NCBI RefSeq assembly: GCF_030341905.1
Contig: NZ_JATAAF010000008.1
Span: 62,001 to 126,000, forward strand
Direction of reading: 5' to 3'
DNA from: Porticoccus sp. W117
GTDB taxonomy: Bacteria > Pseudomonadota > Gammaproteobacteria > Pseudomonadales > Porticoccaceae
DNA: 64,000 nt
Shown here: positions 40,563 to 49,400 of the stretch, piece after piece
Layout of the letters: the number at the start of each line of letters is the position of its first letter
How positions within the stretch are numbered: position 1 is the first letter of the stretch
Program-made: the position numbers and the translations under genes
Notes under the pieces: model-generated
Databases searched by the model: none
Seen by the model: the letters and a program-made list of their open reading frames with translations, nothing else
Told to the model about the DNA's origin: nothing

Positions 40563-41267
40563 ATGACACAGACCCATACCAGCAATATAGCCAGCAACAT
40601 GATTGCCATTGAAAACATGCAATTTGCCTGGCCCCGCCAGAAAGCATTGCTGAATATTGAAAATTTTACCGTACCCGCCGGCGAAAAGTTATTTCTCTAC
40701 GGCCCTTCCGGCTCTGGCAAAACCACCCTGCTCAATTTACTCGCCGGAGTTACCTTGCCCCAACAGGGGAAAATACGCATTCTTGACCAGGATTTGGCGC
40801 AACTCAGCGGCCACCGCCGCGATCGCTTTCGCGCCCGCCATATCGGTGTGATCTTCCAGCAATTTAACCTGATCCCTTACCTCAGCGTACTGGACAACGT
40901 ATTACTGGCTGCCCACTTTGCACAACGAAAAGGTCTGGAACAGCGGGCACGGGATTTACTGGCGGCCCTCAATCTGCCCGACAGCGTCTTCCAACGCCGT
41001 GCTACACAACTGAGTGTTGGCCAGCAGCAACGGGTGGCAGTGGCTCGCGCTCTATTGTGTGAGCCAGAGCTGGTGATTGCCGACGAACCCACCTCCGCCC
41101 TGGACAGCGACAGCCGCGAACGCTTTTTGCAATTGCTGTTCACCGCCGTGGAACAATGCAACAGCAGCCTGATATTTGTCAGTCACGACCGCAGCCTGCA
41201 ACAGCAATTCAGCCGCGCTGTAGACATTCGCGAACTCTCCGCCGGAGCCGCTCATCATGCTGCTTAA
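40563..41267 (+). CDS. ABC transporter ATP-binding protein (LolD/MacB type)
   Basis: 234 residues. Walker A YGPSGSGKTTLLN, Q loop GVIFQQFNLIPYLSVLDNV, signature QLSVGQQQRVAVARALL, Walker B LVIADEPTSALD, H loop VSHDRS. It powers the downstream FtsX-like permease; their genes overlap by 11 bp. In zrg-type clusters this pair is thought to energise zinc uptake or a lipoprotein-linked envelope step; the exact substrate is not shown by sequence. Confidence 0.9.
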   Translation: MTQTHTSNIASNMIAIENMQFAWPRQKALLNIENFTVPAGEKLFLYGPSGSGKTTLLNLLAGVTLPQQGKIRILDQDLAQLSGHRRDRFRARHIGVIFQQFNLIPYLSVLDNVLLAAHFAQRKGLEQRARDLLAALNLPDSVFQRRATQLSVGQQQRVAVARALLCEPELVIADEPTSALDSDSRERFLQLLFTAVEQCNSSLIFVSHDRSLQQQFSRAVDIRELSAGAAHHAA

Positions 41268-42486
41268 ACTGGCGCGTCACAGTTTGTGGAACCGCCGTGG
41301 CACGGCACTGCTGACCGTAGTGTCTCTCACTGTCAGCATCACCCTGCTATTGGCCATCGACCATATTCGCCGCGAGGCCAAAGCCAGCTTTACCAGTGCC
41401 CTGTCTGGCACCGATCTGGTGGTGGGCGCCCGTTCCAGCAACATCAACCTGCTGCTCTATTCGGTGTTTCATATCGGCGATGCCACCAGCAATATCAGCT
41501 GGAACAGCTACCAAATTATCGACACCCACTCCTCCGTCGCCTGGACCGTGCCCATCTCCCTGGGGGATTCCCACAAAGGCTACCGGGTGATCGGCACCAG
41601 CAAGGCGTTTTTTGAACACTACAAATTCGGCCAAAAGCAGCAACTGCAACTGGCCACCGGCGCCCCGTTTGATGATCACCACGGCGTGGTACTGGGCGCC
41701 CAGGTGGCACGCAAACTGGGCTACCAGCTGGGGGATAAAGTGGTACTCGCCCACGGCACCAGCGGCATCAGTTTTACCCACCACGACAACCATCCCTTCT
41801 CCGTGGTGGGCATACTCAAACCCACCGGCACCCCGGTTGATCGCAGCCTGCTGGTCAGCCTGGAAGGCATCGAAGCCATCCACCTGGATTGGCAGCCACA
41901 GCCAGGAGAGCCCAGGAACGACTCCCTGCAACCAAAAAACATTACGGCCTGTCTGATTGGGCTGGCATCGAAAGCCAAAACCTTCAGCCTGCAACGGAAA
42001 ATAAACAGCTACAAAGGCGAGCCTTTACTAGCCATACTGCCCGGTGCCACATTGGCGGAACTGTGGCGCATGCTCGGCGTGGTGGAGAACCTGCTCTACC
42101 TGATCTCCGTCCTGGTATTGCTGGCCACCCTGACAGGCATGGTCACCACCTTGCTGGCAGCCATGAAAGAGCGGCAGCGAGAAATCGCCATCCTGCGCGC
42201 CATCGGTGCCCATCCACTGTTTCTGTTCCTGCTGATCGAACTGGAAGTCCTGCTGCTGGCGGCACTCTCTATTGTCTGCGCCTTTACCCTGCTCAGTGCA
42301 TCACTGACAGTGGCCGCCCCCTGGCTGGCAGCGGAATATGGATTGTTCCTGTCAGCAACCATCATCAACCACCACAACTTGGTATTGGCGGTGGTTGTAC
42401 TGGTTTTAGCTACCATCCTTGGCGCCATTCCCGCTTACCGGGCATACAGAAATGCCCTGCAGAACGGTTTGGTCATTAATAGCTAA
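41257..42486 (+). CDS. ABC transporter permease, FtsX/MacB-like
   Basis: 409 residues. One N-terminal helix (GTALLTVVSLTVSITLLLAI), a large periplasmic domain (about 40-270) beginning RREAKASFTSALSGTDLVVG, then three C-terminal helices with the FtsX-type motif MKERQREIAILRAIGAHPLF. This is the MacB/FtsX topology, in which the pair does mechanical work in the periplasm rather than forming a classic importer channel. Partner of the upstream ATPase. Confidence 0.88.
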   Translation: MLLKLARHSLWNRRGTALLTVVSLTVSITLLLAIDHIRREAKASFTSALSGTDLVVGARSSNINLLLYSVFHIGDATSNISWNSYQIIDTHSSVAWTVPISLGDSHKGYRVIGTSKAFFEHYKFGQKQQLQLATGAPFDDHHGVVLGAQVARKLGYQLGDKVVLAHGTSGISFTHHDNHPFSVVGILKPTGTPVDRSLLVSLEGIEAIHLDWQPQPGEPRNDSLQPKNITACLIGLASKAKTFSLQRKINSYKGEPLLAILPGATLAELWRMLGVVENLLYLISVLVLLATLTGMVTTLLAAMKERQREIAILRAIGAHPLFLFLLIELEVLLLAALSIVCAFTLLSASLTVAAPWLAAEYGLFLSATIINHHNLVLAVVVLVLATILGAIPAYRAYRNALQNGLVINS

Positions 42487-42552
42487 AAAGTTTCCCCGGA
42501 ACTTTTATCAACTCTCTCCGTCCTAGGTGCACCTATTTACGGAGCACTACCT

Positions 42553-43002
42553 ATGAAACGTTTTATTGCCGTACTGGCACTACTGACTCTTTCCTTTGGC
42601 GCTTTTGCCAAAGATGCCGACGTGTATTCACACAAGAAAAAGGGCGCCATCAAAGGGGCCGACCCGGTAGCCTACTTCTCTCTTGAAGAAGGCGCTGATG
42701 CCGTATTCGGTACCAAAGACATCACCGCCCAGTGGAACGGCGCTACCTGGCACTTTGCCAGCGAAGCCAATAAACAAGCCTTTATTGCCGAGCCGGAAAA
42801 ATACGCCCCCCAATATGGCGGCTACTGTGCCTTTGCGGTATCTCACAACTTTACAAAACCCACCAATCCGCATGCCTGGAAAATTGTCGATGGCAAACTC
42901 TATTTGAATTTGAGTAAAGGCGTACAGAAAAAGTGGAAAAAGGACATCCCCGGAAACATTAAAAAAGCCGATGCCAACTGGCCTAATGTACTTGGAAAAT
43001 AA
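42553..43002 (+). CDS. Exported YHS-domain protein, paralog 2
   Basis: 149 residues with signal peptide (RFIAVLALLTLSFGAFA). The body (YSHKKKGAIKGADPVAYFSL, ATWHFASEANKQAFIAEPEK, YAPQYGGYCAFAVSHN) aligns with the protein at 27944-28405, including the YGGYCAF motif and the C-terminal DIPGNIKKADANW. Here it sits after a zinc-type ABC cluster, which fits a metal-related role (inference). Good ribosome site ACGGAGCACTACCT. Followed by a terminator. Confidence 0.87.
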   Translation: MKRFIAVLALLTLSFGAFAKDADVYSHKKKGAIKGADPVAYFSLEEGADAVFGTKDITAQWNGATWHFASEANKQAFIAEPEKYAPQYGGYCAFAVSHNFTKPTNPHAWKIVDGKLYLNLSKGVQKKWKKDIPGNIKKADANWPNVLGK

Positions 43003-43034
43003 CTGATTTAATTTACGTAATATCTGCCTACCCC

Positions 43035-43065
43035 AAAAGCCGCTTCCCTGTGAAGCGGCTTTTTT
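43035..43065 (+). terminator. Terminator after YHS paralog 2
   Basis: AAAAGCCGCTTC / GAAGCGGCTTTTTT with a 5-nt loop, 33 bp past the stop. Confidence 0.9.
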
Positions 43066-43111
43066 GATTCCTTTAAAAAAGCATCAGAACTGATTTCTTC
43101 GTCACACGTCA

Positions 43112-43226
43112 GGTGCATGAATCCGGTAGTGTTGGCTGTGACCGTGGCCAGCACGGACGCTGGCCTCGAGGCTCCATGGACGGATTCACGCCGTGTCACA
43201 GCCAACATTAGCGGAATCATGTGCCG
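43112..43226. repeat. MITE-like intergenic element with nested inverted repeats
   Basis: Outer arms of about 30 bp match imperfectly and end in a perfect 13-bp core, TGTTGGCTGTGAC (43130-43142) and GTCACAGCCAACA (43195-43207). A second hairpin GGCCAGC / GCTGGCC (43146-43165) lies inside. No coding frame. The rest of the 429-bp gap to the adhesin gene holds only the terminator at 43035 and the motif at 43256-43299. Confidence 0.7.
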
Positions 43227-43255
43227 GGTTTAAAAGCACAGTAAAAAACATTTTC

Positions 43256-43299
43256 CTTTCCATTGAACCCAATTGCATTCTTTAACAACTCACTGGGTA
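43256..43299 (+). promoter_or_regulatory. Shared upstream element A (adhesin gene)
   Basis: CTTTCCATTGAACC, 18 bp, ACTCACTGGGTA. The same blocks with exactly the same spacing occur at 52328-52371 in front of the exporter operon (CTTCCCTTTGAACC, 18 bp, ACTCACCGGGTA). The downstream end is 132 bp before the adhesin ATG. It may be a promoter of an alternative sigma factor (ECF-like GAACC with a downstream TCAC) or a regulator site. Confidence 0.6.
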
Positions 43300-43431
43300 T
43301 CTATCGGAACTCCCAATGCCCGGACTTACCCATGCCACCCGCATTGCGCCGCTCCCCTAGATATTTCTTTTTGTTATTCGGGGCACCGCATTTTTGCCCA
43401 CTTTTCAAATCCAAATAACGGAGAACAACCC

Positions 43432-46400
43432 ATGAGTAAGCGCTCAAAAAATAAGCCGGGTAAGTACGCACCCCCCGCTGCCATTCTCGGTATTCTCGGC
43501 ATCAGTGGCCAAGCCGCTGCTGCCGATGGCAAAGAATATGTACAAGCAGACGCTATCAAAGGGGTAGCAAAGGTTAAGCAACTGTCCGACGGCAGCGTAG
43601 AGCTGGTGTTCGAAAACGGCGACGTAGTCAAAGTCGCCGCCAAAGACGTTTCTGTAGAAAACGGCAAAGTGCTGGTGAGCACCGAAGCCATGGAACAACT
43701 GGCTGAAGCGGGTGCTCTCGGTGGCGCTGCCAACTGGGTATCTGACAATCTTCTGTATATAGGCGCCGGTGTGGTTGGCGCAGCAGCCATTATTGCCAGC
43801 AACAATGACGACGACAACGGCCCCAGCGCAGGCGACGATAACCTGGTGGGAACCGCTATGGCGGACACCATCGACGGCCTCGCGGGCGACGACAACATTC
43901 AGGGCCTGGAAGGCAATGACACCCTCACCGGTGGAGACGGCAACGACACCCTCGACGGCGGTGCCGGCAGCGACACCCTGATCGGCAGCGCCGGTAACGA
44001 CGAACTGCTGGGTGGCGCAGGCGACGACGTACTGCGCGGCGGTGGCGGTGCCGACATTAACAACGGTGGCGACGGTGTGGACACCGCCGACTTCTCCGAT
44101 ATCGGCTCAGGTGTGACTGCTGACCTGAACTCTGGCGACGCCAGCTACCAGGCCCCCAACGGCAACACCGTAACCGACACCCTAGTGAGCATTGAAAACC
44201 TCACAGGTTCCAGCAGCGACGACTCACTCACCGGTGACGCTGGCGCCAACCGCCTGGAAGGCGGTGCCGGCAACGATACCCTGGTAGGCGGCGGCGGTGC
44301 CGACCAACTGCTGGGTGGTGCCGGTGATGACGTACTGCGCGGTGGCGGCGGCCCCGACACCACCGACGGTGGTGAAGGTTCTGATACCGCCGACTTCTCC
44401 GATATTGGCACAGCAGTGACTGCCGACCTGAACGACGGCAGCGCCAGCTACGCAGCCCCCAACGGCAACACCGTAACCGACACCCTGGTGAGCATTGAAA
44501 ACCTCACCGGTTCCGACAACGACGACTCCCTCACCGGTGACAGCGGTGCCAACCGCCTAGACGGTGGCATGGGCGACGATACCTTAGTAGGCGGCGGCGG
44601 TGTCGACACCCTGATTGGCGGTGAAGGTGACGACGTATTGCGCGGTGGCGGTGGCCCAGACACCACAGACGGTGGCGCCGGCTCCGATACTGCTGACTTC
44701 TCCGACATTGGCTCTGCAGTCACTGCCAGCCTGGTGGATGGCGAGGCCAGCTACAGCGCACCCAGTGGCGCCACAGTAACCGATACACTAATCAGTATTG
44801 AAAACCTCACCGGCTCCAACAACGACGACTCCCTCACCGGTGACAGCGGCGCCAACACCCTCGACGGTGGTATGGGCGACGACACCCTGGTGGGCGGCGG
44901 CGGTGCCGACACCCTGATCGGTGGCGAAGGCGACGACGTACTGCGCGGCGGCGGTGGCCCCGATACCACAGACGGCGGTGCAGGCAACGATACGGCCGAC
45001 TTCTCCGACATCGGCACGGCCATCACTGCCAGCCTGGAAGACGGCGAAGCCAGCTACCTGGCGCCAAACGGCAATACCGTTACTGACACCTTGGTGAGCA
45101 TCGAAAACCTCACTGGTTCTGACAACGACGACTCCCTCAGCGGCGACAGCAACGACAACGTACTGACTGGCGGTTTGGGCAGCGACACCCTGAACGGCGG
45201 TGACGGCGTAGACACTGCCGACTACTCCGATCTGGATGTACCGGTTACAGTCAATGTGGACGGCGACGGCAATGGCACGGTCACCCGCGAAACCGGCTTC
45301 TCGGTTTCCGTCAGCGACCAACCCCTCGCCTCCCTCACTACCGATCAAACACCAGCAGAACTGCTTACTGAAGCAGAAGCGGGCAACCTGTACTTCAATA
45401 TCCACACCAACGATTTCCCCGGCGGCGAAATTCGCGGCCAGCTGGATACAGTGGTGAGCGACACAACCATCGACGGTGTGCGCACTCTGGTACTGTCTGC
45501 CTCTCTGGACGCTGCTCAGGAGCCCATGGACGCTTCCGATTCCAATGCGACGGGTACTGGCACAGTAACCATCGTGGTAGACGGCGACTCCATCACCTAC
45601 AGTTCTGATCTGTCCGTTACCGGCATTGCTACCAGTGAATTGCTGCCAGTGGCCGGTGTGAGCTCCATCCACCTGCACAATGCGCCCCGCGACAACAACG
45701 GTCCGGTGATTACCGACATCGTTCAAGACGCTGGTGGCGACGCCGACGGCGACGTGTTCAACGAAGTGGAAGACGGCTTCTCTGTAGCACATATGGATCA
45801 GCCTTTGGCTTCTCTGACTACCGGGCAAACCCCAGAGCAACTGGTGGCTGAAGCGGTCGCCGAAAACCTGTACTACAACATCCACACCAACGACTTCCCC
45901 GGCGGTGAAATTCGTGGCCAGTTGTTGCTGGACAGCGACACCACTGTGGACGGCGTACGCACCATCGTACTGAGCGCCAGCCTCGACAGCGCCCAGGAAC
46001 CCATGGATGCGTCCGACTCCGATGCCACAGGTACCGGCACAGTCACCATTGTGGTTGCCGCAGATGGCAGCGTAACTTACAGCTCTGAACTGTCTGTAGA
46101 CGGCATCACCAGTGCCGACCTGTTGCCAGTGGCGGGCGTGAGCTCCATTCACCTGCACAACGCACCAGCGGGCAGCAACGGCCCTGTGATCAGCGACATT
46201 GTTCAGGACGCTGGCGGCGGTGTGGACGGCGACGTGTTCGACGAAGTGGTGGAAACCGACACCCTTACCTCCGTGGAAATCATCACTGGTGCCAACGGCA
46301 ACGCCTTCCAAATCGTTGGCGATGACGTGGACTTTGTGAACGATGAACCCATCGACGCCGACAACAACGGCGTGCTGGTCAACGGCAATAACGTGTCTGT

Positions 46401-49400
46401 GGACAACAGCAGCAACATCGATGGCGCGGTTAACGGCGTTAACTTTGCCGCAGATTCCAGCGGCGGTTCGCTCACCAACAGCGGCACCATCACCAGCGCC
46501 AGCCGTGGGGTGAACATTTCTGGCGACGACGTTACTGTGGACAACAGCGGCAGCATCGTTACCAGTGACGACCCGCGCAACGGTGTGATTTACAGCAACG
46601 AAACCGCCGACAACGTCACCATCAACAACAGCGGCACCATTGACGCTGGCGCCGGTAACAACGGCGACGCGGTATCCCTGCAGCTGAGCGGCGACGACAG
46701 CCACACCATCACCAACTCCGGTGACATTATTGGCCGCGGCGATGTTGACCCGGACTCCTCCGCCAACAACATGTCCAGCGGTGTACGCCTGTTCACCAGC
46801 GACTCTGAAGCCACCTTCTCCGGTAGCATCAGCAACGAGTCTGGCGCCACCATCAGCTCCGAAGCGGCCACTGGCCCACGGGCTGGGGTGATTGTGCAGA
46901 ACAACGTTAACTTCCAGGGCGACCTGAGCAACGCTGGCACCATTTCCGGCACCAACAACGGCCTGTACTTTGGCACCGGAGACCACTCCGGTGGTGTCGC
47001 CACCAACGAACAAGGTGGTGTGATCAGCAGCGACAGCCGCGCGGTGAATATCGACGGCGACGGTTTGACGTTTGTTAACAACGGTTCGGTATTGGGCACT
47101 GGCGATCAGCGCAACGGCACCATCTACTCCGACAGCACCGCCAACAACTACGTCATTATCAACCGCGGTTTGGTTGACGCAGGCGACGGCAACAACGGTG
47201 CGGCCATTGCTCTGCAACTGGGTGCCAGCGGTGACACCGACGTTACCCTCACCAACAGCGGCACTTTGCAAGGTCGCGGCCAGGGCGCTGCCGACCAAGG
47301 GGTTGCCGGTGATGGCCTGCGCCTGTTCACCGACGGCTCTACCTTTGTGGGCGAACTGGTGAACATCGGCACCATCGACTCGGAAAGCACAGTGGGCCCC
47401 ACAGCGGGTGTTCGTCTGACCAACGGTGTCAGCTTCCAGGGTGAAATCGAAAACCTGGGCGTCATCTCCGGTGCCAACAATGGCCTGTACTTCGGCACTG
47501 GCGATCACTCCGGTGGTATTGCCACCAACGCAGTGAGCGGCATCATCAGTAGTGACAGCCGCGCAGTGAACATCGATGGCGACGGCCTCACCTTCGTCAA
47601 CGAAGGGCGGGTACTGGGCACTGGCGATCAACGCAACGGCACCATTTACTCCGACAGTACCGCCAACAACTACACCATCGACAACAGCGGTCTGGTTGAC
47701 GCCGGTGAAGGCAATAACGGTGCAGCCATTGCCTTGCAACTCGGCGCTTCCGGCGATACCAACTTTAGCCTTAGCAACAGCGGTACTCTGCAAGGTCGTG
47801 GCCAGGGCGCTGCCGACCAAGGGGTTGCCGGTGACGGTCTGCGACTGTTTACCCCAGGCTCTACCTTTGTGGGCGATATCGATAACTCCGGCACCATTGA
47901 TTCCGAAAGCGCCGTGGGCCCAACAGCGGGCGTACGGGTTGCCAACGGGGTTAACTTCCAGGGCGAGCTGACCAACTCCGGCACCATCTCTGGTGTGAAC
48001 AACGGCTTGTACTTCGGTACAGGCGACCACAGCGGCAGTTTGGTCACCAACGAAGCGGATGGCGTGATCAGCAGTGACAGCCGCGCGGTGAATATCGACG
48101 GCGACGGACTGACCTTTGTCAACGAAGGGGAAGTACTGGGCACTGGCGATCAACGCAATGGCACCATCTATTCCGACAGCACCGCCAACAACTACACCAT
48201 CGACAACAGTGGTTTGGTTGATGCGGGCGACGGTAACAATGGTGCGGCCATTGCCTTGCAACTCGGCGCTTCCGGCGATACCGACTTTAGCCTCAGCAAC
48301 AGCGGTACTCTGCAAGGTCGCGGCCAGGGCGCTGCCGACCAAGGGGTTGCCGGTGACGGTCTGCGCCTGTTTACCCCAGGCTCTACCTTTGTGGGCGATA
48401 TCGATAACTCCGGCACCATCGACTCCGAAAGCGCCGTAGGCCCAACAGCGGGCGTACGGGTTGCTAACGGCGTTAACTTCCAGGGCACGCTGACCAACTC
48501 CGGCACCATTTCCGGGGTTAACAATGGCTTGTACTTCGGTACTGGTGATCACACTGGTAGTAACGTGCAGAATAGCTTCGAAGGCGTTATTACAAGCGAC
48601 AGTCGAGCTGTAAATCTGGATGGTGACAACCTCACCTTTATTAACGACGGTATGGTTTTAGGTACTGGTGATCAACGTAATGGCACCGTGTACCTGGACG
48701 GCACTGCCGATAATATCTCCATTGGCAACATGGGTACCATTGATGCTGGCGAAGGCAACAGCGGTTCCGGAATTTCCACTCAGGTGGGCTCTGCCTCTGA
48801 AGATGCCACTAGCGAAGACATCTCTATCGACAACCTGGGCGGTATTCAGGGGCGTGGTGATGGCGAAGCCAATGCTGGTGTACGCTTCTTTAACGGTTCC
48901 GGTGAAGATGAAGCCAGTCTTTCTACCACCATCACTAACGGCGGCGGTATCGCTTCCGAAAGTGCTGCTGGCATCCTGATTGAAGAAGGCGTTAACGTTG
49001 ATGGAAGCATCATCGAAAACACTGGCACCATCAGCGGCGGCAACGGCGTTGCCATCGATGCCTCTGGTGCAGCGGGCGACCTGATTGTCGACAGCTCAGA
49101 AGGCACCCTGGAAGGGGATGTGCTGCTGGGCTCTGGCGACGACCAGTTCACCGGCGGTGACGAAGACAACACCGTTCAAGGTGGACTCGGCGACGACGAT
49201 CTGAACGGCGGTGACGGCTTTGATACTGCCGACTACTCGGATCTGGACGTGCCGGTCACTGTCATGCTGGATGCCATGGGCAACGGTACCGCTACCCGCG
49301 AAACCGGCTTCTCTGTGGAAGTGACTGACCAGCCTCTGGCGTCACTCACTACTGACCAGTCCCCTGCGGACTTGGTGGCTGAAGCAGCGGCAGGAAACCT

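Noticed and set aside
40513-40647. Longer N-terminus for the DUF3299 protein
   Set aside because: It would run across the start of the divergent ABC gene and bury the signal peptide that begins at the 40512 ATG.
46963-48528. Regular repeats that might suggest a CRISPR array
   Set aside because: Units are 522 bp, entirely coding and without unique spacers; there are no cas genes.
44788-48552. A 1254-codon open frame on the minus strand inside the adhesin gene
   Set aside because: It is the antisense image of repetitive, G+C-rich codons; its protein is low-complexity (Val/Ala/Gly), has no ribosome site or domain, and follows the repeat period.
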